From Bacillus sp. SLBN-46 (GTDB lineage: Bacteria > Bacillota > Bacilli > Bacillales > Cytobacillaceae), in assembly GCF_031453555.1 (NCBI RefSeq), contig NZ_JAVIZM010000001.1:564001-628000 (forward strand): 64,000 nt of DNA, written 5' to 3'. This document shows positions 17,761 to 28,838 of this stretch, piece after piece (the stretch's first letter is position 1; the number at the start of each line of letters is the position of its first letter). The position numbers were made by a program, and so were the translations under genes. The notes under the pieces were generated by a model. That model worked only from the letters and a program-made list of their open reading frames with translations. It was not told the DNA's origin and did not search any database.

Positions 17761-19872
17761 ATGAATGTTTTTTTGTGGATTAACCTCATTGCATTTGTAG
17801 TTGTAACCGCTTACGCTGTCAGCCTATTTGTTTATGTGGTTAAGACTCGGATTGAATTTATTAAGTTGGGGAAAAAGGTCGAGTTTGATAACAATGTCAA
17901 AGAGCGGCTGCAAAAAATTTGGGTCAACGTGTTTGGCCAGAAAAAGCTGTTAAAGGATAAGAAGAGCGGCGCTATTCACGTTATGTTCTTTTATGGATTC
18001 ATTCTCGTTCAATTTGGCGCCATCGATTTTATTTGGAAAGGGATTGTCCCAGGTTCACATTTGCCACTAGGACCGCTATATGCAGGTTTCACGTTTTTCC
18101 AGGAAATCGTCACATTGACGATCCTAGTTGCGGTGATTTGGGCTTTTTACCGCCGTTATGTGGAAAAATTAGTTCGATTGAAGCGCAATTTTAAATCGGG
18201 GCTTGTTTTATTGTTTATCGGCGGCCTTATGGTTTCCGTATTGGTCGGAAATGGAATGGGCATCGTCTGGCACGGGGAAGAGGCTTCATGGACTGAACCG
18301 GTGGCTTCCCTGATTGCAATGGGCTTTTCATGGATAGGGGAAACAGCCGCCATCGCCATTTTTTATGTGGCATGGTGGATGCATTTATTGTTCTTACTAA
18401 CATTCTTAGTATACGTGCCGCAATCCAAGCACGCACACTTGTTGGCCGGACCGGCAAACGTTTATTTTAACCGTTTAGAAAAACCAGGTAAGTTAAAGAA
18501 AGTGGATTTTGAAGACGAAACACAAGAGTCCTTTGGTGTTGGAAAAATTGAAGACTTTACGCAGCACCAAATGATTGATTTTTATGCCTGTGTAGAATGT
18601 GGCCGCTGTACCAATATGTGTCCAGCAACCGGAACTGGTAAAATGCTGTCACCAATGGACTTAATTGTAAAAATGCGTGACCACCTCACTAATTATGGTG
18701 CGTCAGTAACGTCAAAGCAGCCATGGGTTCCTACGTTTGCTTTTTCCAATACAAAAGGAAACCAAATTGCTCTAGCTGCAGCTGGTCAAGGTGCAGAAGA
18801 AACGGCTGCTGCGCTTGCATATAGCCCAAGCTTGATTGGCGAGGTTATTACCGAAGAAGAAATTTGGGCATGTACAACATGCCGCAACTGTGAAGACCAA
18901 TGTCCAGTTATGAACGAGCACGTGGATAAAATTATCGACCTTCGTCGTTATTTAGTGTTAACAGAAGGTAAAATGGATGCTGATGCACAGCGCGCGATGA
19001 CGAATATTGAACGTCAGGGCAATCCATGGGGCTTAAACCGTAAAGAGCGCGAAAGCTGGCGTGAGGTTCGCGAGGATGTCGAGATTCCAACTGTGAAAGA
19101 AATGAACAAGAAGGGCGAAGAATTCGAATACCTCTTCTGGGTTGGTTCTATGGGATCTTACGATAATCGCAGCCAAAAAATTGCTCTTTCCTTTGCGAAG
19201 TTGATGAATGAAGCAGGCGTGAAGTTTGCCATTTTAGGAAATAAGGAGAAAAACTCTGGTGATACACCAAGACGTCTAGGAAATGAATTCTTGTTCCAAG
19301 AGCTTGCGACGAAAAATATTGAGGAATTTGAAAAGGCAGAAGTGAAGAAAATCGTTACGATTGATCCGCATGCCTATAATATTTTCAAAAATGAGTACCC
19401 TGATTTCGGATTACAGGCAGAGGTTTATCACCATACAGAGGTTCTATATGAGCTGGTTCGTGACGGGCGCTTGGTACCGAAGCATGCAGTTAATGAAAAG
19501 ATTACTTTCCATGATTCTTGTTACTTAGGTCGTTACAATGATGTCTACGATCCACCGCGTGAAATCTTAAAATCGATTCCTGGTGTACAGCTGGTAGAGA
19601 TGGAGCGCAACAGAGAAACGGGTATGTGCTGTGGAGCGGGCGGCGGTTTGATGTGGATGGAGGAAGAAACCGGTCATCGTATTAACGTGAGCCGTACAGA
19701 GCAAGCACTGGCTGTTAATCCTTCTGTCATCAGTTCTGGCTGTCCATACTGCTTAACGATGCTGTCAGATGGAACAAAGGCTAAAGAAGTGGAAGAGAAA
19801 ATAGCAACTTACGATGTGGCTGAGTTGCTTGAAAAAGCGGTTTGTGGAGAAGTGAAAGAAATCGCTTCGTAA
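17761..19872 (+). CDS. fadF: FadF-type membrane iron-sulfur oxidoreductase
   Basis: A 703-residue membrane oxidoreductase thought to pass electrons from acyl-CoA dehydrogenase/ETF to menaquinone during fatty-acid oxidation. The N-terminal 220 residues hold several membrane helices of nitrate-reductase-gamma type. Two 4Fe-4S clusters follow, with Cys277/280/283/287 (CVECGRCTNMCP) and Cys371/374/377/381 (CTTCRNCEDQCP). Two CCG-type segments lie at the C-terminus (HDSCYLGRYNDVYDPPREIL and MCCGAGGG). The ATG at 17761 has AAGGGG 9 bases upstream. The palindrome-containing promoter upstream matches FadR control of B. subtilis fadF-acdA. Confidence 0.93.
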   Translation: MNVFLWINLIAFVVVTAYAVSLFVYVVKTRIEFIKLGKKVEFDNNVKERLQKIWVNVFGQKKLLKDKKSGAIHVMFFYGFILVQFGAIDFIWKGIVPGSHLPLGPLYAGFTFFQEIVTLTILVAVIWAFYRRYVEKLVRLKRNFKSGLVLLFIGGLMVSVLVGNGMGIVWHGEEASWTEPVASLIAMGFSWIGETAAIAIFYVAWWMHLLFLLTFLVYVPQSKHAHLLAGPANVYFNRLEKPGKLKKVDFEDETQESFGVGKIEDFTQHQMIDFYACVECGRCTNMCPATGTGKMLSPMDLIVKMRDHLTNYGASVTSKQPWVPTFAFSNTKGNQIALAAAGQGAEETAAALAYSPSLIGEVITEEEIWACTTCRNCEDQCPVMNEHVDKIIDLRRYLVLTEGKMDADAQRAMTNIERQGNPWGLNRKERESWREVREDVEIPTVKEMNKKGEEFEYLFWVGSMGSYDNRSQKIALSFAKLMNEAGVKFAILGNKEKNSGDTPRRLGNEFLFQELATKNIEEFEKAEVKKIVTIDPHAYNIFKNEYPDFGLQAEVYHHTEVLYELVRDGRLVPKHAVNEKITFHDSCYLGRYNDVYDPPREILKSIPGVQLVEMERNRETGMCCGAGGGLMWMEEETGHRINVSRTEQALAVNPSVISSGCPYCLTMLSDGTKAKEVEEKIATYDVAELLEKAVCGEVKEIAS

Positions 19873-19890
19873 GTGTGGTTGTCAATGAGT

Positions 19891-19972
19891 TAGAATAGCA
19901 AAGGTTGAGATTTTCATTCAAAATTTTAGGAATTTTGTGTAAAACATTTCAACTTTTGCTATTTTTTATGTA
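19891..19972 (+). terminator. Probable fadF terminator
   Basis: AATAGCAAA(G)GTTGA pairs with TTCAACTTTTGCTATT over an AT-rich loop of about 45 bases, followed by TTTTTT. It would separate fadF from the mmg genes. Confidence 0.7.
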
Positions 19973-20163
19973 AAATAAAAGATAACGGTAAAACGCTTAC
20001 ATTTTCTTTTTTATTTTCGTACGTGGGCAGTGAGTTTTTTGTTAAACGATTCGGCTTGCGTTATTTTTTGTTAATTTTTCGAGCGAGCGTTCAGTCAGCG
20101 GAAAAAATGGGATATTTTTTAAAAAGATAAGACTGAATATTGGGAAAAGGGAGAGTGTTTTGA

Positions 20164-21351
20164 ATGGGGAAAACGGTTATTTTGAGCGGCGTAAGAACGC
20201 CTTTTGGAAAACTTGGGGGTGGATTAAGCAGCTTCACGGCTTCACAGCTTGGGGGAATCGCGGTTAAGGAAGCGTTGGTTCGCGCCGGCGTTAAGCCTGA
20301 AGAGGTAGGGGAAGTCATCCTCGGAACGGTTTTGCAAGGGGGCCAAGGACAAATTCCGTCACGCCAGGCAGCCCGACATGCAGGTTTGCCATGGGAAGTA
20401 AAAACGGAAACGATTAATAAGGTGTGTGCGTCTGGCATGCGCAGTGTGACGTTGGCCGACCAAATTATTCGCGCGGGCGATGAGGAAGTCATTGTAGCAG
20501 GCGGAATGGAATCCATGAGTAACGCACCATACATTTTACCGAAGGCAAGATGGGGCTTTAGAATGGGCGATTCACAAGTGAAGGATCTCATGATTCATGA
20601 CGGCTTGAGCTGCAGCTTTACAGGTGTTCACATGGGTACTTATGGAAATTCAACGGCGGCGGAAATGGAGATTTCTCGTGAGGCGCAGGATGAGTGGGCG
20701 TTACGAAGTCATGTTCGTGCGCTGGAGGCGATTGAGAGTGGGAAGTTAGCAGAAGAAATTGTGTCTGTAGAAGTGCCGCAGCGAAAAGGGGAGCCGATTG
20801 TTGTGTCTACTGACGAAGGGCCGCGTAAGGATACTTCGTTAGAACGTCTTGCTAAATTGACACCTGTATTCAATTCAACGGGGACGATTACGGCGGGGAA
20901 CGCACCAGGGGTGAATGACGGAGCTGCTGCCCTCGTGTTGATGAGCGAGGAGCGTGCGACTCGTGAAGGACGCGAGGTAGGAGCGGTGATTCTTGGTCAT
21001 GCGGCTGTCGCAGTCGAAGCAAAGGATTTCCCACAAACACCAGGCCTTGTAATCAATGAGATTTTAAGGAAGACGGGCAAAAGCTTGGAGGAAATTGATT
21101 TATTTGAAATCAATGAGGCCTTTGCAGCTGTTGCGTTGGCAAGTGGGAAAATTGCCGGGCTGAATCCAGAAAAGGTCAATGTGAATGGCGGTGCGGTAGC
21201 GCTGGGGCATCCAATTGGCGCAAGCGGTGCGCGAATTATCATCACGTTGATGCACGAATTGAAGCGCCGCGGCGGCGGAATCGGAATTGCAGCTATATGT
21301 AGCGGCGGTGGCCAGGGAGATGCGGTGATGATTGAGGTACCGAGAGGGTAA
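20164..21351 (+). CDS. mmgA: Acetyl-CoA C-acetyltransferase, MmgA-like
   Basis: A 395-residue thiolase. The acylatable Cys is near residue 88 ([11 protein letters not shown]), the His is in [16 protein letters not shown] near 350, and the second Cys is in AICSGGGQG near 380. It cleaves acetoacetyl-CoA/3-ketoacyl-CoA or condenses two acetyl-CoA. With the next two genes it forms the mmgA-mmgB-mmgC order of B. subtilis, but here inserted between fadF and acdA. About 75-90 bases upstream lies GAGCGAGCGTTC (about 20075), a possible TetR-type operator; this is weak. Confidence 0.9.
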   Translation: MGKTVILSGVRTPFGKLGGGLSSFTASQLGGIAVKEALVRAGVKPEEVGEVILGTVLQGGQGQIPSRQAARHAGLPWEVKTETINKVCASGMRSVTLADQIIRAGDEEVIVAGGMESMSNAPYILPKARWGFRMGDSQVKDLMIHDGLSCSFTGVHMGTYGNSTAAEMEISREAQDEWALRSHVRALEAIESGKLAEEIVSVEVPQRKGEPIVVSTDEGPRKDTSLERLAKLTPVFNSTGTITAGNAPGVNDGAAALVLMSEERATREGREVGAVILGHAAVAVEAKDFPQTPGLVINEILRKTGKSLEEIDLFEINEAFAAVALASGKIAGLNPEKVNVNGGAVALGHPIGASGARIIITLMHELKRRGGGIGIAAICSGGGQGDAVMIEVPRG

Positions 21352-21396
21352 GCGTTGGGCGGTATTGGCGGAAGGACATTTTTTCATAAAAAAAAT

Positions 21397-21420
21397 GGGC
21401 TGCATACGAAAGCAGCCCCC
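21397..21420 (-). terminator. Hairpin with minus-strand terminator form in the mmgA-mmgB gap
   Basis: GGGCTGC and GCAGCCC pair around ATACGAAA. On the minus strand the stem is followed by ATTTTTTTT, the form of an intrinsic terminator; on the plus strand there is no T tract. No minus-strand gene is recognised here. Confidence 0.55.
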
Positions 21421-21437
21421 AATCTGGAGGGGAAAAC

Positions 21438-22289
21438 ATGAAGGTTTCAAAGGTAATGGTAATTGGAGCGGGACAAATGGGTTCGGGAATCGCCCAAGTT
21501 TGTGCCCAAGCAGGATATCACGTGTTGTTAAATGACTTAAAGCCTGAATTCGTGGAACGCGGCTTAGGGGTCATCAATAAGAACCTTTCCCGCAACGTCG
21601 ATAAAGGCAGAATGACTGAGGAGCAAAAGCAGGAAGTGCTGGCACGACTTACTGTTTCGACAGATCTAACCGATGCTGCTGGCGTAGACCTCGTCATCGA
21701 GGCAGCCGTTGAAAATATGGAAATCAAAACAAAAATCTTTGCTCAATTAGATGAAATTGCTCAGGCACATACCATTTTAGCGAGCAATACCTCGTCCCTG
21801 CCAATCACAGAGATCGCTGCAGCGACGAAGCGTCCGGAAAAGGTCATCGGCATGCACTTTATGAATCCAGTGCCAGTGATGAAGCTGGTGGAAATTATCC
21901 GCGGTCTGGCAACAGCGGATGAAGTCTATCAAGTGATTGAAGACATGACCAATACGTTAAACAAGGTGCCTGTAGAAGTAAATGATTTCCCTGGCTTTGT
22001 TTCAAACCGAATTCTCATGCCAATGATCAACGAAGCGATTTACACGTTGTATGAAGGTGTGGCAACGAAGGAAGCGATTGATGAGGTCATGAAGCTCGGC
22101 ATGAATCATCCGATGGGGCCGTTAACTTTGGCTGACTTTATTGGGTTAGATACCTGCCTGTACATTATGGAAACACTCCATGAAGGCTTCGGTGACGATA
22201 AATACCGCCCATGCCCATTGCTTCGTAAATATGTAAAAGCAGGCTGGCTCGGCAAGAAAACAGGCCGTGGATTCTATACGTACGAATAG
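21438..22289 (+). CDS. mmgB: 3-hydroxybutyryl-CoA dehydrogenase, MmgB-like
   Basis: A 283-residue NAD(P)-dependent dehydrogenase that interconverts 3-hydroxyacyl-CoA and acetoacetyl-CoA. The N-terminal Rossmann motif is [17 protein letters not shown]. The catalytic His-Glu pair lies in [18 protein letters not shown] near residues 139-155. The C-terminal helical domain starts at about 185 ([18 protein letters not shown]). GGAGGGG precedes the ATG. Short length and lack of a hydratase domain fit the Hbd class. Confidence 0.93.
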   Translation: MKVSKVMVIGAGQMGSGIAQVCAQAGYHVLLNDLKPEFVERGLGVINKNLSRNVDKGRMTEEQKQEVLARLTVSTDLTDAAGVDLVIEAAVENMEIKTKIFAQLDEIAQAHTILASNTSSLPITEIAAATKRPEKVIGMHFMNPVPVMKLVEIIRGLATADEVYQVIEDMTNTLNKVPVEVNDFPGFVSNRILMPMINEAIYTLYEGVATKEAIDEVMKLGMNHPMGPLTLADFIGLDTCLYIMETLHEGFGDDKYRPCPLLRKYVKAGWLGKKTGRGFYTYE

Positions 22290-22401
22290 GAACGGACGCG
22301 ATTTTTAAACATATAGATCAAAACCAGGTGGGTCACTGCGATACATACACTTCTGTGATCTCCCCTGGCAAACGAATCCACCTCGAAAAGGGGAGAGACA
22401 A

Positions 22402-23532
22402 ATGAACCTGACATTCACAGAAGAACAAGAAATGATGCGAAAAATGGTCCGTGATTTTGCGAATAGCGAAATTACTCCATTCGTCGATAGGATGGAAAAA
22501 GGAGAGTTCCCGCGAGAGATTCTCCGTAAAATGGGCGAGCTTGGCTTGATGGGGATTCCAGTGCCTGAAAAATACGGCGGGGCTGAGATGGATTTCACCT
22601 CCTATATTATTGCCATCAATGAAATTTCGAAGGTAAGTGCCACACTGGGCGTGATTTTATCGGTGCATACGTCGGTGGGGACGAACCCGATTCTTTATTT
22701 CGGAACGGAAGAACAGAAGCAAAAGTATGTGCCGAAGTTAGCTTCAGGTGAATACTTAGGGGCTTTTTGTTTAACCGAGCCGAGCGCTGGCTCAGATGCA
22801 GCAAGCTTGAAGTCGCGTGCGGTTAAGAAGGGTGACCATTATGTCATCAATGGCTCGAAGGTATTCATAACCAACGGCGGTGAGGCGGACGTTTATATTG
22901 TATTTGCCAGCACTGAGCCTAAGTTGGGCACCAAAGGCATTGCTGCTTTTATTGTTGAAAAAAATACCCCTGGTCTGATCATCGGGAAGGATGAACACAA
23001 AATGGGGCTACATGGTTCGAGGACTGTACAGCTTACGTTCGAAGATATGCGTGTTCCGGTGGAAAATCTTCTCGGCAACGAAAGTGAAGGCTTTAAAATT
23101 GCCATGGCGAACCTCGAGGCCGGCCGCATCGGCATCGCCACTCAGGCACTTGGTATCGCGGAGGCCGCATTGTCCGCCGCAACGAACTACGCGAAGGAGC
23201 GTCAACAGTTTGGCAAGCCAATCGCCGCCCAGCAAGGAATCGGCTTTAAACTGGCTGACATGGCGACGAGTGTGGAGGCTGCGAAACTATTAGTCTATCG
23301 CGCGGCTGATTTACGGAGCCGTGGGGTGAAATGCGGTATGGAAGCATCGATGGCAAAGTTGTTTGCCACTCGAACAGCGGTAGAAGTAGCAACCGAAGCG
23401 ATCCAAGTGTTTGGCGGCTACGGTTATACCGAGGATTACCCGGTGGAGAGATACTTCCGCGATGCGAAGGTAACTGAAATCTATGAGGGAACGAGCGAGA
23501 TTCAGCGGATTGTGATTAGTAAGTATTTATGA
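22402..23532 (+). CDS. mmgC: Acyl-CoA dehydrogenase, MmgC-like
   Basis: A 376-residue FAD-dependent acyl-CoA dehydrogenase of the short-chain/butyryl type. Signature segments are AFCLTEPSAGSDAASLKS (about 120-140), GFKIAMANLEAGRIGIA (about 230) and the C-terminal EIYEGTSEIQRIVISKYL, where the Glu of YEG is the usual catalytic base. Electrons would pass through ETF to FadF. GGGGAG precedes the ATG. The intergenic DNA that follows carries 21-bp repeat array B. Confidence 0.92.
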   Translation: MNLTFTEEQEMMRKMVRDFANSEITPFVDRMEKGEFPREILRKMGELGLMGIPVPEKYGGAEMDFTSYIIAINEISKVSATLGVILSVHTSVGTNPILYFGTEEQKQKYVPKLASGEYLGAFCLTEPSAGSDAASLKSRAVKKGDHYVINGSKVFITNGGEADVYIVFASTEPKLGTKGIAAFIVEKNTPGLIIGKDEHKMGLHGSRTVQLTFEDMRVPVENLLGNESEGFKIAMANLEAGRIGIATQALGIAEAALSAATNYAKERQQFGKPIAAQQGIGFKLADMATSVEAAKLLVYRAADLRSRGVKCGMEASMAKLFATRTAVEVATEAIQVFGGYGYTEDYPVERYFRDAKVTEIYEGTSEIQRIVISKYL

Positions 23533-23537
23533 TGATT

Positions 23538-23715
23538 TGTAGAAAAGTTCAAGATTTGTGTAGAAAAACTAGTAAACCGTGTAGAAAAAATTAAAAAGTG
23601 TGTAGAAAAATTCAATAAGTGTGTAGAAATCCGAGTCAATCATGTAGAAAAACACAAAAAATGTGTAGAAAAAATCCTAACATGTTCAGACTCAATCCAA
23701 AAAACGTGTAGATAT
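23538..23715. repeat. 21-bp periodic array B, core TGTAGAAAA
   Basis: TGTAGAAA cores start at 23538, 23559, 23580, 23601, 23622, 23643 and 23664, each exactly 21 bases apart. Degenerate copies occur at about 23683 and at 23707. The variable part is AT-rich. Stops occur in the core frame on both strands, so it is not coding. It fills the whole gap between mmgC and acdA without an evident terminator. Confidence 0.92.
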
Positions 23716-23734
23716 CCCAAAGGAGGACCTGAAA

Positions 23735-24874
23735 ATGAACTTTAAGTTAACCGAAGAACATGAAATGATCCGAAAAATGGTTCGTGATTTTGCTAGAAAC
23801 GAAGTAGCGCCTACTGCGGCTGAGCGTGATGAGGAAGAACGCTTTGACCGGGAGATTTTTGACAAAATGGCGGAGCTTGGTTTAACGGGTATTCCATGGC
23901 CGGAAGAGTATGGCGGAATTGGCAGTGACTATTTAGCTTACTGTATCGCAGTTGAAGAACTTTCCCGCGTCTGTGCGTCAACAGGGGTAACTCTTTCTGC
24001 GCACACGTCTCTTGCTGGCTGGCCAATCTTTAAATTCGGCAGCGAAGAGCAGAAACAAACGTATCTTCGTCCGATGGCAGAAGGAAGCAAGATTGGGGCA
24101 TACGGCTTAACAGAGCCTGGCAGCGGTTCGGATGCAGGCGGCATGAGAACAACGGCTCGCTTAGAAGGGGACCATTACGTTCTAAATGGCTCCAAAATTT
24201 TCATCACTAACGGCGGCATCGCTGATATTTATGTGGTTTTTGCATTAACTGATCCATCCAGCAAACAAAAGGGTACGACAGCTTTTATCGTCGAAAAAGA
24301 CTTCCCAGGCTTCTCTGTTGGGAAAAAAGAAAAGAAACTCGGCATTCGTTCGTCACCAACGACGGAAATTATTTTCGAAGATTGCAAGGTTCCTGTTGCC
24401 AACCGACTAGGTGATGAAGGAGACGGCTTTAAAATTGCCATGATGACACTGGATGGCGGCCGTAACGGAATCGCAGCGCAAGCGGTAGGAATTGCGCAAG
24501 GTGCATTGGATGCAGCGGTTGACTATGCTAAGGAACGCCAACAATTTGGTAAACCAATCGCTGCACAGCAGGGAATCAGCTTTAAGTTGGCTGACATGGC
24601 GACTGGAATTGAAGCTGCAAGACTATTAACCTATCAAGCTGCATGGTTGGAGTCAAAGGGACTTCCATACGGAAAAGAGTCCGCGATGTCTAAATTATTT
24701 GCGGGTGACACAGCGATGAAGGTAACAACGGAAGCGGTTCAGGTGTTTGGTGGCTACGGCTATACAAAGGATTATCCAGTAGAACGTTTCATGCGTGATG
24801 CGAAGATCACGCAAATATACGAAGGTACACAGGAAATTCAACGCCTCGTAATTTCACGAATGATTACGAAATAA
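23735..24874 (+). CDS. acdA: Acyl-CoA dehydrogenase AcdA
   Basis: A 379-residue acyl-CoA dehydrogenase, same length as B. subtilis AcdA, paralogous to the gene upstream. Typical segments are [18 protein letters not shown] near residue 130, [19 protein letters not shown] near 237, and [17 protein letters not shown] with the catalytic Glu near 365. An AAAGGAGG site lies before the ATG. It is followed after 11 bases by a TetR gene, so the two are probably co-transcribed. Substrate is likely a short or branched acyl-CoA given the nearby mutase; that is inference. Confidence 0.93.
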   Translation: MNFKLTEEHEMIRKMVRDFARNEVAPTAAERDEEERFDREIFDKMAELGLTGIPWPEEYGGIGSDYLAYCIAVEELSRVCASTGVTLSAHTSLAGWPIFKFGSEEQKQTYLRPMAEGSKIGAYGLTEPGSGSDAGGMRTTARLEGDHYVLNGSKIFITNGGIADIYVVFALTDPSSKQKGTTAFIVEKDFPGFSVGKKEKKLGIRSSPTTEIIFEDCKVPVANRLGDEGDGFKIAMMTLDGGRNGIAAQAVGIAQGALDAAVDYAKERQQFGKPIAAQQGISFKLADMATGIEAARLLTYQAAWLESKGLPYGKESAMSKLFAGDTAMKVTTEAVQVFGGYGYTKDYPVERFMRDAKITQIYEGTQEIQRLVISRMITK

Positions 24875-24885
24875 GGAGGCTAAGG

Positions 24886-25557
24886 ATGAAAAAGCGGGAA
24901 GTACAGGCTTCGGTCAAGGATGAGCGCTTGGTTCAGAAACGGCGCGATCAGATGATCAAGGGAGCCGTGACACTTTTTAAACAGAAGGGGTTTCACCGGA
25001 CGACGACGAGGGAAATTGCGAAGGCAGCGGGCTTTAGCATTGGGACGCTTTATGAATACATTCGCACAAAAGAGGATGTTCTCTATCTAGTTTGTGACAG
25101 CATTTATGATCATGTTAGTGACCGTCTTCAGAAAGACCTGGCCTTGAAAAAGGGAACATTGGAAAGCTTGAAGCTTGGGATTGCCAACTTTTTTCAGGTC
25201 ATGGATGAAATGCAGGCCGAAGTGCTCGTGATGTATCAGGAAGTGAAGTCCCTGTCTAGGGACGCCCTTCCCTATGTGTTAAAAAAAGAGATGGAAATGG
25301 TGGCAATGTTTGAAAATTTGCTCACGCGTTGCGTGGAAAACGGGGAACTGACGCTGACGGAAAAGCAGGTAGAGCTGATTGCTCATAACATCTTTGTTCA
25401 GGGGCAAATGTGGGGCTTCCGCCGCTGGGCGCTTAGAAAATTATTTACGCTCGAGGAGTACATTGATTTGCAGACCGAGATTTTGTTATCGGGGATTGGC
25501 AGCGACGTCACATCAGCCGATAAACGTCTGGAAAACGAAACGAATCGCAACCGATAA
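24886..25557 (+). CDS. TetR/AcrR-family transcriptional regulator
   Basis: A 223-residue TetR-type repressor. The N-terminal helix-turn-helix lies at about 40-65 ([20 protein letters not shown]), preceded by a basic arm. The C-terminal ligand domain is helical. Position between acdA and icmF implies control of this acyl-CoA degradation cluster in response to an acyl-CoA. It is a candidate for binding the palindromes at 17671 and about 20075. It is not clearly FadR itself. AAGGAGG lies 6 bases before the ATG. Confidence 0.88.
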   Translation: MKKREVQASVKDERLVQKRRDQMIKGAVTLFKQKGFHRTTTREIAKAAGFSIGTLYEYIRTKEDVLYLVCDSIYDHVSDRLQKDLALKKGTLESLKLGIANFFQVMDEMQAEVLVMYQEVKSLSRDALPYVLKKEMEMVAMFENLLTRCVENGELTLTEKQVELIAHNIFVQGQMWGFRRWALRKLFTLEEYIDLQTEILLSGIGSDVTSADKRLENETNRNR

Positions 25558-25589
25558 ATAGAGTTCATTTTTCAAAAAGGGGGAGTACG

Positions 25590-28500
25590 ATGGGAACTTA
25601 TCAGCCTAAGCATCATATCCGTTTTGTGACGGCGTCGAGTTTGTTTGATGGGCATGATGCTTCGATTAATATTATGAGGCGAATTCTTCAGGCGAGCGGG
25701 GCGGAGGTTATTCACCTCGGGCATAACCGTTCGGTGGAGGAGGTTGTGAACGCGGCGATTCAAGAGGATGTGCAGGGGATTGCGATTTCTTCTTATCAAG
25801 GCGGACACGTTGAATACTTTAAATATATGTATGACCTGTTAAAGGAAAAGGGTGCACCGCATATCCGCATTTATGGCGGTGGGGGCGGCGTTATCATTCC
25901 TCGGGAAATTGATGAGCTTCATGCGTATGGAATTGCGCGCATTTTTTCACCAGAGGACGGTCGTTTGCTTGGGTTACAGGGCATGATTGACAGAATGATT
26001 GAGGAGTGCGATTTTTCAACGGTTGACATGGATGCGGCTGAGCAAATTGAAAAGCTTCCTACTGGGGATGTAAATGCCATTGCCAAGTTGATTACGTTAG
26101 CTGAGCTTCATGTCGATAAAAAGAATGAAGCGGCTGCGGCAGCCGAGCAGGTACTGGAACAAGTGAAGTCGCTCGAGAAGGCGATTCCGGTAGTCGGGAT
26201 TACGGGAACAGGCGGCGCTGGGAAAAGTTCGTTGACGGATGAATTAATCCGCCGCTTTATCAATGAACTTCCTGATAAAAAGGTAGCGATTCTGTCTGTT
26301 GATCCAACTAAACAAAAAACGGGCGGTGCCTTGCTTGGGGACCGGATTCGTATGAATGCGATTTTCTCTCCGAATGTGTATATGCGAAGTCTGGCAACAA
26401 GACGTTCGAAAAATGAATTGTCGCTTGCGATTAAGGATGCGGTTGCGGTGACAAAAGCTGCGGGCTTTGACCTGGTAATCGTGGAAACGAGCGGAATCGG
26501 GCAGGGGGATGCGGAAATCACGGAAATATGTGATGTTTCCATGTACGTCATGACGAGTGAATTTGGGGCACCTTCTCAGCTTGAGAAAATTGATATGATT
26601 GATTTTGCCGACTTAATTGTCATCAATAAGTTTGAACGCAAGGGTTCAGAGGATGCGAAGCGCCAGGTGCAAAAGCAGTACCAGCGCAGTCATATGCTGT
26701 TTGAAAAAGACTCATCCGAAATGCCAGTGTACGGGACGATTGCCAGTCAGTTTAATGATCCAGGCACGAACGCGTTGTTTGCGGCTTTAGTCGAAAAAAT
26801 CAATGCAAAAATGGCGACGGATTGGGTGACTTCTTTTAGTAAGAGTGCCGTGGTGGAAAAGCAGAACGTGATTATTCCAACCGACCGCCGTTACTATTTA
26901 AGAGAGATTTCTGAAACAGTAAGGAGCTACCATAAGAAGGCGGAAGAGCAAGCGAGTATTGCCCGGAAATTATTCCAGCTGGAAGGGGCAATTCTTGCGG
27001 TTCAGGACCAGCCGGAGGTAGTGGCAGCGTTAGAAGTGGTGAAGCAGGAAACCGAAGCGCGGTTAACGCCTGAATCGAAAAAGATTTTGGATACGTGGGA
27101 GAAAACGAAGGAAGCTTATTCTGGCGACCAGTTTGTCACACGGATCCGCGATAAAGAAATTATTACGGTATTAAGATCGAAGAGTTTATCAGGACTTGAT
27201 ATTCCGAAGGTGGCTTTACCTAGGTATAAGGATTACGGGGAAATTCTCCGCTGGGTGTATCAGGAAAATGTACCGGGCTCGTTCCCATATACGGCTGGAG
27301 TATTTCCATTCAAGCGTGAGGGAGAGGATCCGAAGCGCCAGTTTGCCGGAGAAGGTACACCGGAACGGACGAACCGTCGTTTCCACTATTTATCGAAGGA
27401 TGATGCGGCAAAACGCTTAAGTACGGCGTTTGACTCGGTGACGTTGTACGGGGAGGACCCGGATTACCGCCCAGATATTTATGGCAAGGTCGGCGAGAGC
27501 GGCGTCAGCGTTTGTACGTTAGATGATATGAAAAAGCTATATGACGGCTTTGATTTATGCCATCCATCGACTTCCGTTTCGATGACGATCAATGGGCCGG
27601 CGCCGATTATTTTGGCGATGTTTATGAATACGGCGATCGACCAGCAGGTGAAGCGGAAGGAAGAAGAGCTTGGTCGTGTGTTAACGGTCGAGGAATTTGC
27701 AGAGGTTCGTGCCTATACGTTACGGACGGTTCGCGGTACGGTTCAGGCAGATATTTTAAAAGAAGACCAAGGGCAAAACACGTGTATTTTCTCAACGGAA
27801 TTTGCACTTCGGATGATGGGCGATATTCAGCAATATTTCATTGACCATCAGGTGCGAAACTATTATTCGGTGTCGATTTCAGGTTATCATATTGCCGAAG
27901 CGGGAGCGAACCCGATTTCGCAGCTGGCGTTTACGCTTTCAAATGGATTCACCTATGTGGAATATTATTTAAGCCGCGGCATGAAGATTGATGATTTTGC
28001 TCCAAACCTATCGTTCTTCTTCTCCAATGGTTTGGATCCGGAGTATACGGTGATTGGCCGTGTGGCTCGCCGCATTTGGGCGACTGTTATGCGTGATAAG
28101 TATGGTGCGAATGAGAGAAGCCAGAAGCTGAAGTACCATGTTCAGACTTCAGGGCGTTCATTGCATGCACAGGAAATTGATTTTAATGATATCCGCACGA
28201 CGCTTCAGGCGTTAATGGCGTTGCATGATAATTGTAATTCGCTTCATACGAATGCGTATGATGAGGCGATTACGACGCCGACAGAGGAATCTGTTCGCCG
28301 CGCGATGGCAATTCAGATGATTATTACGAAAGAGCACGGCTTAACGAAGAATGAGAATCCGCTTCAGGGCTCGTTTATTGTGGAAGAATTGACGGAGTTG
28401 GTTGAGGAAGCGGTGCTGCAGGAGTTTGAGCGTTTGAATGACCGTGGCGGTGTGCTTGGTTCGATGGAAACGCAGTATCAGCGTGGAAAGATTCAGGATG

Positions 28501-28838
28501 AGTCGATGTTTTATGAAATGAAGAAGCATACCGGGGAGTTGCCGATTATTGGGGTGAACACGTATTTGAATCCGAATCCTCCATCAGAGGAAGAGGTCAA
28601 TAATATGGAGTTGGCACGGGCAACGACGGAGGAAAAGGAATTGCAGATTCATAATTTGCGGTCCTTCCAAGAGGCGCATGCGGACAAAACGGCAGAGGCG
28701 TTAAAGCGGTTAAAAGAAGCAGCGGTCTCTGGCGGCAACATTTTTGCTGCATTAATGGAAACCGTCCAAGTCGCAAGCCTCGGCCAAATCACACGTGCAC
28801 TATACGAAGTCGGCGGACAGTACCGTCGGAATATGTAA
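25590..28838 (+). CDS. icmF: Fused isobutyryl-CoA mutase IcmF
   Basis: A 1082-residue adenosylcobalamin enzyme that interconverts isobutyryl-CoA and n-butyryl-CoA. IcmF homologues also act on isovaleryl/pivalyl-CoA. The B12-binding domain comes first (residues 1-140, ligand His22 in [16 protein letters not shown] near 100). Next is a MeaI-type G-protein chaperone domain with P-loop GTGGAGKS at 206-213 and NKFE near 345. The large mutase barrel follows from about 550, with [20 protein letters not shown] characteristic of Icm and not methylmalonyl-CoA mutase. It would feed branched-chain (valine-derived) acyl-CoA into the butyryl-CoA dehydrogenases encoded upstream. GGGGGAG precedes the ATG. 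No cobalamin riboswitch was seen upstream. Confidence 0.95.
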   Translation: MGTYQPKHHIRFVTASSLFDGHDASINIMRRILQASGAEVIHLGHNRSVEEVVNAAIQEDVQGIAISSYQGGHVEYFKYMYDLLKEKGAPHIRIYGGGGGVIIPREIDELHAYGIARIFSPEDGRLLGLQGMIDRMIEECDFSTVDMDAAEQIEKLPTGDVNAIAKLITLAELHVDKKNEAAAAAEQVLEQVKSLEKAIPVVGITGTGGAGKSSLTDELIRRFINELPDKKVAILSVDPTKQKTGGALLGDRIRMNAIFSPNVYMRSLATRRSKNELSLAIKDAVAVTKAAGFDLVIVETSGIGQGDAEITEICDVSMYVMTSEFGAPSQLEKIDMIDFADLIVINKFERKGSEDAKRQVQKQYQRSHMLFEKDSSEMPVYGTIASQFNDPGTNALFAALVEKINAKMATDWVTSFSKSAVVEKQNVIIPTDRRYYLREISETVRSYHKKAEEQASIARKLFQLEGAILAVQDQPEVVAALEVVKQETEARLTPESKKILDTWEKTKEAYSGDQFVTRIRDKEIITVLRSKSLSGLDIPKVALPRYKDYGEILRWVYQENVPGSFPYTAGVFPFKREGEDPKRQFAGEGTPERTNRRFHYLSKDDAAKRLSTAFDSVTLYGEDPDYRPDIYGKVGESGVSVCTLDDMKKLYDGFDLCHPSTSVSMTINGPAPIILAMFMNTAIDQQVKRKEEELGRVLTVEEFAEVRAYTLRTVRGTVQADILKEDQGQNTCIFSTEFALRMMGDIQQYFIDHQVRNYYSVSISGYHIAEAGANPISQLAFTLSNGFTYVEYYLSRGMKIDDFAPNLSFFFSNGLDPEYTVIGRVARRIWATVMRDKYGANERSQKLKYHVQTSGRSLHAQEIDFNDIRTTLQALMALHDNCNSLHTNAYDEAITTPTEESVRRAMAIQMIITKEHGLTKNENPLQGSFIVEELTELVEEAVLQEFERLNDRGGVLGSMETQYQRGKIQDESMFYEMKKHTGELPIIGVNTYLNPNPPSEEEVNNMELARATTEEKELQIHNLRSFQEAHADKTAEALKRLKEAAVSGGNIFAALMETVQVASLGQITRALYEVGGQYRRNM

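Noticed and set aside
25558..25589. Cobalamin riboswitch before icmF
   Set aside because: Only about 30 bases separate icmF from the TetR gene; there is no room for the aptamer.
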